From positions 1 through 14,525 of the forward strand of contig JAJDTE010000208.1 in assembly GCA_022827325.1 (NCBI GenBank): a stretch of DNA of 14,525 nucleotides. The letters run 5' to 3'. The notes under the pieces were generated by a model, which was given only the letters and a program-made list of their open reading frames with translations, did not search any database and was not told the origin of the DNA. A program made the translations under genes and the position numbers. Positions 6,993 to 13,550 of the stretch are shown in pieces; the stretch's first letter is position 1, and every line of letters starts with the position of its first letter. The DNA is from VYFG01 sp022827325 (lineage in GTDB: Bacteria > Pseudomonadota > Gammaproteobacteria > Arenicellales > Poriferihabitantaceae).

Positions 6993-8246
6993 CTAACCGA
7001 TTTCCCGCATGGTCTGCACCAGAGACTCGCGTGGAATACGCACCTGACCCCGTCCACCCCTGAGGTCCTTCAATTGTACACTGCCCTCCGCCTGTTCCTC
7101 CTCACCGACGACCACCGCGAACCGGGCGCCGCTCTGGTCCGCCCGCTTCATCCGGTTGGACAGTTTGCCCCCGCCGCAGTGTTCGCAGACGCGGTACCCG
7201 GCGTCGCGCAGTGCCTCGCCGATATCCACCGCCGTCTGCTGGCCGGCCATGGAGATCACGTAGACGTCCAGGTTGCCGCCGCCGGCTTGGATGTCCTGTA
7301 CGCTCATGAGTTCCACCAGCCGTTCCAGGCCCATGGCGAATCCCACCGCCGGCGTGGGATGGCCGCCCCTCGACGCCACCAGCCCATCGTACCGCCCGCC
7401 CGCACAAACCGCGTCCTGGGATCCGAGCTGGTCGGTGACCCACTCGAACACCGTCCCGGTATAGTAATCGAGCCCCCGTACAAGGCGGTCATCAATCACC
7501 GGTTCAATACCGGACCGTGACAGGGAATCCACCAGTGAGTCGAAATTCTCCCGCTCCCCGGATTCGAGGAAATCCATCATGGAGGGCGCCTGCATGACGA
7601 TCTGCCGGGTTTCCGGAACCTTGCTGTCCAGGATTCGCAGGGGATTGCGCTCCAGCCTGCGCCGGCTGTCCCCGTCCAGGCTGTCGACATGGGCGGTGAA
7701 ATAGTCCCTGAGCGCATCCCGGTAGCGGGTTCGCGATGCCTCGGAACCCAGCGTGTTCAGGTGCAGTTGCACTCCGGCAACCCCCAGTTCCTTCCATACC
7801 CGGGTACCGACCCGGATCACCTCGGCATCCACATCCGGCCCCGGCCAGCCGAATGCCTCGATGCCGAACTGGTGGAACTGGCGGTAACGGCCCTTTTGCG
7901 GCCGCTCCCGCCGGAACATGGGCCCCATGTACCAGAGCCGCTGTTTCCGGTTATGGAACAGGCCGTGCTCGTTGCCCGCACGCACGGTGCTGGCGGTCGC
8001 CTCGGGACGCAGGGCCAGACTGACGCCCCCGGCATCCTCGAAAACGTACATCTCCTTCTCGACGATGTCCGTCTGGTCGCCGATGGCCTGGCGGAACAGT
8101 TCGGTCTTCTCGAGAACCGGTGTTCTGATCTCCTGGTAGCCATAGCGCCAGGCGACATCCCGCAACACCGCCTCCACGCGGTGCCAATGCCCGATCTGAC
8201 CGGGCAGGAGATCATTCATGCCCTTGACGGCCTGGATTCTGCTCAT
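6993..8246 (-). CDS. hisS: Histidyl-tRNA synthetase
   Basis: HisRS is a cytoplasmic class II aminoacyl-tRNA synthetase that charges tRNA-His using ATP and histidine. The 417-residue product is of normal length. It begins SRIQAVKGMNDLLPG, has motif 1 near residues 36-56 (YQEIRTPVLEKTELF), motif 2 FRRERPQKGRYRQF at about 111-124, the histidine-specific RGLDYYTG from R257, and motif 3 GGRYDGLV with AVGFAMGLERL. The C-terminal anticodon-binding domain is complete (DVYVISM, NRMKRADQSGARFAVVVGEEE). The ATG at 8246 is set by alignment of the conserved N-terminus; the frame is open upstream to 8378 but that stretch overlaps the rodZ 3' end. The gene sits 43 bases after rodZ; in E. coli-like genomes ispG lies in this gap. 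Confidence 0.97.
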   Translation of the reverse strand: MSRIQAVKGMNDLLPGQIGHWHRVEAVLRDVAWRYGYQEIRTPVLEKTELFRQAIGDQTDIVEKEMYVFEDAGGVSLALRPEATASTVRAGNEHGLFHNRKQRLWYMGPMFRRERPQKGRYRQFHQFGIEAFGWPGPDVDAEVIRVGTRVWKELGVAGVQLHLNTLGSEASRTRYRDALRDYFTAHVDSLDGDSRRRLERNPLRILDSKVPETRQIVMQAPSMMDFLESGERENFDSLVDSLSRSGIEPVIDDRLVRGLDYYTGTVFEWVTDQLGSQDAVCAGGRYDGLVASRGGHPTPAVGFAMGLERLVELMSVQDIQAGGGNLDVYVISMAGQQTAVDIGEALRDAGYRVCEHCGGGKLSNRMKRADQSGARFAVVVGEEEQAEGSVQLKDLRGGRGQVRIPRESLVQTMREIG

Positions 8247-8289
8247 GGATTGCGGACTGCGGTTTCCGGGGACCCGACCCGGGTTCGGT

Positions 8290-9474
8290 TCATTGCGCGC
8301 CAACCTCGAACCGGGCGAACAGGCCGCTTTCATGGGCCTCGAACGGCACTTCCTCGCCCCGATACTGCACCCTGACACCCTCGGCGCTGCCGATGAACAC
8401 CGAGTAGGGGGGGGTCCCCGTCAGCTGTATGTCCTCACCCCGGTTCACCGTACGGTAGATCAGCCGCTCTCCGGTACTGTCGCGCACATCGATCCAGGAC
8501 TCCTTCGAGACATGGAAGACGATGCGGTGATCCACGGATGCGGGTGCCGGCTCCGGGGTCGCCTCGGACTGGGATGCCGCCGGTGCCGAACCGCCGGCTG
8601 CCGTCTCCTCAGGCGGGGTTTCCGCGGAGGCGACCTGGTCTTCCGCCTGCGCCGGGGTTCCGGACTGGGCGGTGTTGCCGGTCCCGGCAGCGGTTTCCCC
8701 GGATGTTGCGGCAGAAGCCCCGGTGTCAGCCCCGGCCGCCGTTTCCGGGATGGCCGGCGCCGGGGGCGGGGCCGGAAGCGGTGACTCGAATACCAGAACC
8801 TCATAACCCCGTGTATTGATCTCCACCACTTCCTGGTTCTCGGAGAAGTTCGGTTCGGGTAATGCCAGTATCGCCCCGTTGGAGGCCGGCTCTCCCGTGG
8901 CGGCGGGCTCCTCTGCCGGCGCGGGTTCGGTCTCGATGACGGCATCCTGCGCTTCCTGGGTGTTCGACTGGGAGAATTTCTTCATGCTGGTGCCGATCCA
9001 CTCCGACACGCCCGCATCCGGGTCCTGCCAGTACCAGACGGCCACCAGGAAAATCACGAGCAGCAGGCCGAACAGCAGGGCGCCACGCTTCCGGGAGCGT
9101 TCCACCTTGCCGTGAACCTCGGTATGACCGGAAGGCGCCGACAGGGAATTGATATGGCCATCCAGATTGGCGCGATGCACCTGGATGGACTCCTCGATGG
9201 ACATTTCAAGCAACTGGGCATAACTCCGCCAGTAGCCCATCACGTAGGTTTTCTCCGGCAACTGGGTGTAATCGTCCTGCTCGATCGCCTCGATCTGCCG
9301 CTCGGACAGGTGCAGTTCCCTGGCCACGTCACGCCTGGACCAGCCGTACTCCTCGCGCTTCGCGGACAGCAACTGCCCGGGAGAGGGGATGCCGAGGGCC
9401 GGATTTCTGTTGGACAGGACGCTGTTCATGATCTGGTGGTCAACCGGCAATCGACGCCCGGCAGGACGGGTCAT
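8290..9474 (-). CDS. rodZ: Cell-shape protein RodZ (cytoskeletal, MreB partner)
   Basis: RodZ is a bitopic inner-membrane protein that links MreB filaments to the cell-wall elongation machinery. With the start at 9474 the product has 394 residues (E. coli 337). A cytoplasmic helix-turn-helix domain spans about residues 30-95 (GQLLSAKREEYGWSRRDVA, LHLSERQIEAIEQDDY, YVMGYWRSYAQLL). A membrane segment follows basic RSRKR at about 131-149. A long low-complexity Ala/Pro/Glu/Thr linker occupies roughly 190-315, and a C-terminal DUF4115 beta domain ends the protein (SWIDVRDSTGERLIY, GTPPYSVFIGSAEGV). The start is chosen because a strong GGGAGGG lies 8 bases upstream of the ATG at 9474; an internal ATG at 9429 gives a 379-residue protein but has no such site. 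The 104-base gap to rlmN is where pilW/pilF sits in E. coli-like genomes. Confidence 0.92.
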   Translation of the reverse strand: MTRPAGRRLPVDHQIMNSVLSNRNPALGIPSPGQLLSAKREEYGWSRRDVARELHLSERQIEAIEQDDYTQLPEKTYVMGYWRSYAQLLEMSIEESIQVHRANLDGHINSLSAPSGHTEVHGKVERSRKRGALLFGLLLVIFLVAVWYWQDPDAGVSEWIGTSMKKFSQSNTQEAQDAVIETEPAPAEEPAATGEPASNGAILALPEPNFSENQEVVEINTRGYEVLVFESPLPAPPPAPAIPETAAGADTGASAATSGETAAGTGNTAQSGTPAQAEDQVASAETPPEETAAGGSAPAASQSEATPEPAPASVDHRIVFHVSKESWIDVRDSTGERLIYRTVNRGEDIQLTGTPPYSVFIGSAEGVRVQYRGEEVPFEAHESGLFARFEVGAQ

Positions 9475-9482
9475 GAATGACA

Positions 9483-9489
9483 CCCTCCC
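9483..9489 (-). promoter_or_regulatory. Ribosome binding site that fixes the rodZ start
   Basis: On the minus strand GGGAGGG stands 8 bases before the ATG at 9474. This is one of the best Shine-Dalgarno matches in the window and favours 9474 over the later in-frame ATG at 9429. Confidence 0.65.
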
Positions 9490-9578
9490 GGTCCGGGAAC
9501 GTGTTGCCGGCGCCGGTGGAGACGGTCCGCCTGGTCGGCGCACGGACGGACAGAAAAACCTGTTCCCGACAAATCATA

Positions 9579-10763
9579 TTACCATCTCCCGTCCATCGCC
9601 GTTTCCGGGGCCGGGGTTGCCGCGCTGTCCCTCGAGGGAACCGGCACCCTGCGCATGCGTTCCGAACGGCGGGTCCGGTCGGTGAAGTCCCCGGCGAGCT
9701 GACCGCAGGCGGCATCGATGTCATCGCCCCGGGTGCGGCGCGTCATCGTGACGAGGCCGCGCTCCAGCAGCACATCCCGAAACCGCTCGATAACCCCGGG
9801 GTCGCTCCGGCGGTAGGGAACACCAGGATACGGATTGAACGGAATCAGGTTCACCTTGGCCGGGATGTCCCCCAGCAGGGCCGCGACATGCCGGGCCTGG
9901 GCCGGGGTGTCGTTGACGTCCTTGAGCAGCACGTATTCGAACGTCACCCGCTGGCTCCCTGCCCCGCGGACATAACGGCGGCAGGCGTCCAGCAGGGTCC
10001 GGATGGGATACTTTCGGTTCAGCGGAACCAGCCGGTCCCGCAGGGAATCGTCCGGCGCATGCAGCGACACGGCAAGGCTGACCGGGCAGGTCGTCCGCAG
10101 CCGGTCCATTCCCGGCACCATCCCCGCGGTGCTCAGGGTAACCCGGCGGCGTGACAGGCCGAAACCGTAATCATCCAGCATCAGGTTCATGGCGGATACG
10201 ACGTTGTCGAAATTCGCCAGCGGCTCCCCCATCCCCATCATCACCACGTTGGTCACCGGCCGACGGCTGTCCGGAACCGGGACCTGGCCGTGGTCGCCAT
10301 GCCGGTAGCCGGTCGACTCGAGTCGTTCATTGGCGATCCACACCTGGCCGATGATCTCGTCCACCGTGAGGTTGCGGCTGAACCCCTGCCGGGCGGTGGC
10401 ACAGAAATCGCAGTTGAGGCTGCAGCCCACCTGGGACGAAACGCACAGCGTGCCGCGGTCACTCTCCGGGATGAATACCGTCTCGATGCAGTTGCCGTCA
10501 CGCAGCCGGAGCAGCCACTTGCAGGTGCCGTCGGCCGACAGTTGCTGGTTGGTGATTTCCGGCAGGGCGAAGCTCGCCTCGGCGGCCAGTTTCCGGCGCA
10601 GCACCTTGTTGAGATCCGTCATCTCCTCGGGCCGGGTCACCATGCGCTGGTAGACCCACTGCATCAGCTGGCGGCCCCGGAACGGTTTCTCCCCCATGCG
10701 GACGAAGTGTTCCTCCAGACCCTGGCGGTCCAGTGAAAGGAGATTGGTCGTCGGTACCTGCAT
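9579..10763 (-). CDS. rlmN: Dual-specificity 23S rRNA / tRNA adenine-C2 methyltransferase RlmN
   Basis: RlmN is a cytoplasmic radical-SAM enzyme that methylates C2 of A2503 in 23S rRNA and A37 in some tRNAs, supporting accurate translation. The 394-residue product carries the 4Fe-4S motif CSLNCDFC with C114, C118 and C121. The two mechanistic cysteines are present: C107 in TLCVSSQ and C353 in AACGQL, matching the E. coli pair C118 and C355. Further marks are NVVMMGMGEPLANFDNV, the SAM-binding STAG.VPG region, SLHAPDD and RTRGDDIDAACGQLAGDF. The C-terminal tail of about 25 residues after the core (ending ETAMDGRW) looks unstructured. The gene follows ndk by 33 bases and is likely co-transcribed with it. 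A weak GAG lies about 9 bases before the ATG. Confidence 0.97.
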   Translation of the reverse strand: MQVPTTNLLSLDRQGLEEHFVRMGEKPFRGRQLMQWVYQRMVTRPEEMTDLNKVLRRKLAAEASFALPEITNQQLSADGTCKWLLRLRDGNCIETVFIPESDRGTLCVSSQVGCSLNCDFCATARQGFSRNLTVDEIIGQVWIANERLESTGYRHGDHGQVPVPDSRRPVTNVVMMGMGEPLANFDNVVSAMNLMLDDYGFGLSRRRVTLSTAGMVPGMDRLRTTCPVSLAVSLHAPDDSLRDRLVPLNRKYPIRTLLDACRRYVRGAGSQRVTFEYVLLKDVNDTPAQARHVAALLGDIPAKVNLIPFNPYPGVPYRRSDPGVIERFRDVLLERGLVTMTRRTRGDDIDAACGQLAGDFTDRTRRSERMRRVPVPSRDSAATPAPETAMDGRW

Positions 10764-10796
10764 GGTTATCTCGAAAGCCGCCCTCGCCTGCCCGCG

Positions 10797-11228
10797 TCAA
10801 CGGGTCCGCCGGCAAAGCTGGTCATCCGTGAAGAAGAAGGCGATCTCCTGCGCCGCGGTTTCCGGCGCATCGCTGCCGTGCACCGCGTTCTCGTCCACGG
10901 TCTTCGCGAAATCCGCCCGGATGGTGCCCGGTGCGGCATCCGCCGGGTTGGTGGCCCCCATGACTTCCCGGTTCCTTGCCACCGCATTCTCCCCTTCCAG
11001 CACCTGCAGCATGACCGGCCCGGATATCATGAATTCCACCAGGTCGCCGTAGAATGGCCGCTCCCTGTGCACCGCGTAGAATTCCTGCGCCTGCTCACGG
11101 GTCAGATGCGCCATCCTGGCGGCCACGATCCGGAGGCCAGCGTCCTCGAACCGCTGATAGATCCTGCCGATCAGGTTCCGGGCGACCGCGTCGGGCTTGA
11201 TGATAGAAAACGTGCGTTCAATGGCCAT
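10797..11228 (-). CDS. ndk: Nucleoside diphosphate kinase
   Basis: Ndk transfers the gamma phosphate of ATP to nucleoside diphosphates through a phosphohistidine, balancing NTP and dNTP pools in the cytoplasm. The 143-residue product is of standard length. It opens AIERTFSIIKPDAV, and the catalytic histidine is H117 in ENAVHGSDAPE. Also visible are RPFYGDLVEFMISGP, MGATNPADAAPGTIRADFA and the C-terminal EIAFFF. A GGAG sequence lies 6 bases before the ATG, and a second copy of the same GGAGAAA string lies 10 bases further upstream. This is the first gene of the probable ndk-rlmN-rodZ-hisS-yfgM-bamB-der unit, with a candidate promoter about 90 bases upstream. Confidence 0.98.
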   Translation of the reverse strand: MAIERTFSIIKPDAVARNLIGRIYQRFEDAGLRIVAARMAHLTREQAQEFYAVHRERPFYGDLVEFMISGPVMLQVLEGENAVARNREVMGATNPADAAPGTIRADFAKTVDENAVHGSDAPETAAQEIAFFFTDDQLCRRTR

Positions 11229-11269
11229 AAATTTCTCCAGGTTTCTCCGTTAGAGCCGTGCAGACAGAA

Positions 11270-11293
11270 CCGCCACCGGGGACACGGCGGCGG
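11270..11293. other. GC-rich hairpin in the ndk leader
   Basis: CCGCCACCG at 11270-11278 can pair with CGGCGGCGG at 11285-11293, a 9-bp stem with one mismatch and a six-base loop. It lies between the methylthiotransferase stop and the ndk start. No T-run follows on either strand, so it is not a convincing intrinsic terminator; it could slow read-through from the upstream gene or simply reflect GC-rich sequence. Confidence 0.35.
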
Positions 11294-11313
11294 CAGGGAA
11301 AGGTTTGCCGCAA

Positions 11314-11343
11314 ATTCTACCCTTTAGCCCGTATCACGGGCAA
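11314..11343 (-). promoter_or_regulatory. Candidate sigma-70 promoter for ndk and downstream genes
   Basis: On the minus strand a -35-like TTGCCC (11338-11343, 4 of 6) and a -10 TAGAAT (11314-11319, 5 of 6) are 18 bases apart. They overlap the end of the methylthiotransferase gene, and would start transcription about 80 bases before the ndk ATG. The position fits a promoter for the ndk-led cluster. Confidence 0.42.
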
Positions 11344-12682
11344 CGAGCATCCCGTCCTCGAATCCAGCGATTTCAACCTCTTGCCAATCCTCCGACCGGG
11401 CATGGGACGGGGGCAGACGAACGCCGAAATAGTTGTCCGCACGCCCGGTCACTGCATCGTCCCCGCCGGCCGAGCTTCCTTCCACCAGGACCGGCAGGGT
11501 CCTGCCCTCCAGCCCCGCCCCCACGCGGTCACGCACCCGGATGCCCGCGGCCCGCATCCGGGACGCCCTCTCCTTCTTTTCCGCCCCATCCACCTGACGG
11601 GGTATGCGCGCGGCCGGTGTGCCGGACCGCTTCGAATAGGCAAACACGTGGGGAAAGGCGATATCCAGGCGCTCCACCAGGTCCAGCGTTTCGGCAAAAT
11701 GCGCCTCGGTCTCCGTGGGAAATCCCACCAGGATGTCCGCGCTCAGCACCAGGTCCGGCAGCGCCGTTCGCAGTGCCCCGATCCTGTCCAGCAGGATCTC
11801 CCGGGTAGCCCTGCGTTTCATCCGCTTCAGGATCAGCGTGCTGCCGCTTTGCAGTGAAAGGTGCAGGTGCGGGCAGATCCGGTCGCGGTTGGCGGCCATC
11901 TGCGAAATCAGGCGATCGGTCACGTGGGCCGGGTCAATGGAACTCAGGCGCAGGCGAAAGCCCCGGGGGAGGTCAAGGATGTGCTCCAGCAGGTCTTCCA
12001 GACCGAAGCTTCCCGGCTGGTCTTCGCCGTAGGATCCGATATCGACTCCGCACAGCACCACTTCCCGGTAGCCGTTCAGCACCAGCCGCTCCACCTGGCG
12101 CCTGACCATGGCGGCGGAAAAGGAACGGTTGGGGCCGCGGGCGGTGTGGATGATGCAGAAGGTGCAGCCCCGGTCGCATCCCTGCTGTACCTGCACGAAC
12201 GCGCGCGTCCTGCCCTCAAGACCGCTGATCAGCCGGTCCGGCAGACCGATGTCCGGGTCGAAGTCATCCACCATCACGGGCGGCAGTTCTCCCCGCATCA
12301 ACGGCCCGAGCAGGGACGGGATATCCAGCTTGCGCGCATTGCCCACGACCAGGTCCACACCGGGAATCCTGGCGCAGGCCTCCGGATCGGTCTGGGCGTA
12401 GCACCCAGTCACCACCACCCAGGCGGACGGATTTTCCCGGATGATGCGCCGTACCATCTGCCGCGCCTGGCGGTCCGCCTCCGAAGTCACGGTACAGGTA
12501 TTGACGATGCGGATATCGGCCGGCGCCGCACCGGGGGAATCGGCAAAGCCGAAGCCGGCGAGTTTTTCGCCGATCAGGGCGGATTCGAACGCGTTGACCT
12601 TGCAGCCCATGGTCGCCACGGACACGCTGGGTCCGGAACGGGATTCCTGCCTGACCGGGGGTGCTACCAGAAGTGCATTCAT
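11324..12682 (-). CDS. mtaB: MtaB-like tRNA (t6A37) methylthiotransferase
   Basis: MtaB-type enzymes add a methylthio group to t6A at position 37 of ANN-decoding tRNAs, using two 4Fe-4S clusters and SAM. The 452-residue product has the N-terminal UPF0004 domain with cluster cysteines C27 (TMGCKVNAFES), C63 (NTCTVTSEAD) and C94 (VVTGCYAQ). The radical-SAM motif is GCDRGCTFC (C169, C173, C176). Other marks are RGPNRSFS, VVLCGVDIGSYG, LRLSSIDP, HLHLSLQSGS, LKRMKR and DILVGFPTETEAHF. The tail with GRADNYFGV resembles a TRAM domain. The NT.CVT and radical-SAM spacing fit MtaB better than MiaB or RimO, but the assignment is from memory of the families. The start at 12682 has no visible Shine-Dalgarno sequence; the frame is open further upstream. 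It lies 91 bases after the Fe-S carrier gene, which could supply its clusters. Confidence 0.87.
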   Translation of the reverse strand: MNALLVAPPVRQESRSGPSVSVATMGCKVNAFESALIGEKLAGFGFADSPGAAPADIRIVNTCTVTSEADRQARQMVRRIIRENPSAWVVVTGCYAQTDPEACARIPGVDLVVGNARKLDIPSLLGPLMRGELPPVMVDDFDPDIGLPDRLISGLEGRTRAFVQVQQGCDRGCTFCIIHTARGPNRSFSAAMVRRQVERLVLNGYREVVLCGVDIGSYGEDQPGSFGLEDLLEHILDLPRGFRLRLSSIDPAHVTDRLISQMAANRDRICPHLHLSLQSGSTLILKRMKRRATREILLDRIGALRTALPDLVLSADILVGFPTETEAHFAETLDLVERLDIAFPHVFAYSKRSGTPAARIPRQVDGAEKKERASRMRAAGIRVRDRVGAGLEGRTLPVLVEGSSAGGDDAVTGRADNYFGVRLPPSHARSEDWQEVEIAGFEDGMLVARDTG

Positions 12683-12773
12683 TTGCGGGGGCGCCAACAA
12701 CGGTGATCGCGGCCGGGCAGCGTCATTCCGATCGTAGGGTGGGTCGTGGGAGCGGCCATCCGGGCCGCAGACG

Positions 12774-13106
12774 TCAATTGACGGTGAAACTTTCCCCGCA
12801 GCCGCACTGCTCCGTGACATTGGGGTTGCGGAAATGGAACACGGCGGAAAGACCGTCCTCCACGTAGTCGATCTCGGTGCCGGACAGGTAGTCCAGGTGC
12901 TCGGCGCTGACGATCACCTTGACGCCCCGGCTTTCGAATACCTGCTCGCCATCCGTCGCATCGGCCGCGAAGTCGAGCACGTAGGCCATGCCCGAGCATC
13001 CGGCATTCTTTACCGACAGCTTCAGGCCAACAAAGCCGTCACGTTCCGCCAGCTGCTTTTGGACGCGCTGGGCGGCGGATTCTGTCAGGGTTATGGGCAT
13101 GGTCAT
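12774..13106 (-). CDS. IscA/SufA-type iron-sulfur carrier protein
   Basis: A-type carriers receive Fe-S clusters from a scaffold and pass them to target apoproteins in the cytoplasm. The 110-residue product has the three invariant cysteines: C37 in NAGCSGMAYVLDF and C101 and C103 in EQCGCGESF near the C-terminus. Nearby marks are GVKVIVSAEHLDYLSGTEIDYVEDGL and FRNPNV. The ending QCGCGESF is more like IscA or SufA than ErpA (CGCGSSF), but it stands outside any isc or suf operon here, so the exact paralogue cannot be set. Two ATGs six bases apart (13106 and 13100) are both possible starts and neither has a good Shine-Dalgarno sequence. Downstream on the same strand is the MtaB-like enzyme. Confidence 0.9.
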   Translation of the reverse strand: MTMPITLTESAAQRVQKQLAERDGFVGLKLSVKNAGCSGMAYVLDFAADATDGEQVFESRGVKVIVSAEHLDYLSGTEIDYVEDGLSAVFHFRNPNVTEQCGCGESFTVN

Positions 13107-13172
13107 GGGTACTATATCTTCATCATGCGGCCGGGATCAGGGAAAGGCCTGTTGCCGGTGTACAAGTGATTT

Positions 13173-13204
13173 CCACCCGACATCTGAATTCTACCACCTG
13201 ACAT
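13173..13204. repeat. Two 11-bp direct repeats spaced 21 bp apart
   Basis: CCACCCGACAT at 13173-13183 and CCACCTGACAT at 13194-13204 differ at one base and start exactly 21 bases apart, two turns of the DNA helix. They flank, and the second partly overlaps the spacer of, an extended -10 element on the minus strand. Confidence 0.6.
13188..13196 (-). promoter_or_regulatory. Candidate extended -10 promoter for the Fe-S carrier gene
   Basis: On the minus strand TGGTAGAAT is a TGn extended -10 with 5 of 6 matches in the hexamer. No acceptable -35 lies 16-18 bases upstream, which an extended -10 can tolerate. Transcription would begin about 75 bases before the carrier start. Confidence 0.35.
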
Positions 13205-13407
13205 GACAATCTCACAGGGGAAAATAGGATTGGCCAGACAGATTTCAAGAAGGCCCAGCAGACCGACAGTGAAGACATCCCGGCAATCTCCTGCCGGATC
13301 TGGCCGGCACGAACAGCAGGATAGTCCACGGGCACACCACGCCGGATGATATCGCGGGATTGCCGGGCCGTGACGGAAACGAAGGTTTGCTGACAGCCTT
13401 TCTGCTC

Positions 13408-13435
13408 CTGACGTCCGGCGTTTGTCAGTTACAAT
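13408..13435 (+). promoter_or_regulatory. Candidate sigma-70 promoter for the HAD gene
   Basis: CTGACG at 13408-13413 (4 of 6) and TACAAT at 13430-13435 (5 of 6) are 16 bases apart. The predicted start of transcription is near 13442, inside a short dyad TCCGG...CCGGA (13436-13452), and would give a leader of about 110 bases. Confidence 0.42.
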
Positions 13436-13539
13436 CCGGGCGTCGTCCGGACATGGGCCTGCCGTTTCACTTCCGCGGGGTAATTCCCGGCCTGTTGCCG
13501 GCACATCAATCACAGATTCGCATGCCAGCGTGTCTCCAG

Positions 13540-13545
13540 AAGGAG
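13540..13545 (+). promoter_or_regulatory. Ribosome binding site of the HAD gene
   Basis: AAGGAG lies 5 bases before the ATG at 13551 and settles this start over the longer open frame beginning at 13422. The preceding CTCC (13534-13537) could pair with GGAG as a 4-bp stem, too short to be sure of any effect. Confidence 0.65.
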
Positions 13546-13550
13546 CGTGT

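Larger units (their letters stand above)
13107..13550. other. Divergent intergenic region between Fe-S carrier and HAD genes
   Basis: This 444-base region separates two divergent genes. It holds the paired direct repeats and extended -10 described separately, a perfect 6-bp hairpin CCGGCA/TGCCGG at 13280-13297, and a candidate promoter for the HAD gene. Open frames cross it on both strands, but none has recognisable protein motifs. The stretch 13160-13215, with gtgtaca and repeated ttcc/ccacc blocks, resembles the ends of some transposable elements, so an old insertion remnant is possible but not shown. Confidence 0.5.

Noticed and set aside
7689..8375. Plus-strand frame of 228 codons opposite hisS
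   Set aside because: It lies opposite motifs 1 and 2 of HisRS and shows no family features of its own.
8404..8412. Run of G residues as a possible frameshift or phase-variable tract in rodZ
   Set aside because: The DUF4115 frame continues intact on both sides of it, and a single short G run is expected in such GC-rich sequence.
11861..12706. Plus-strand frame of 281 codons opposite the methylthiotransferase gene
   Set aside because: The opposite strand has every Fe-S and radical-SAM motif in place; this frame is a shadow with His/Gly/Arg-rich, motif-free sequence.
13204..13209. TTGTCA (minus strand) as the -35 partner of the TAGAAT at 13188-13193
   Set aside because: The spacer would be only 10 bases, far too short for a sigma-70 promoter.
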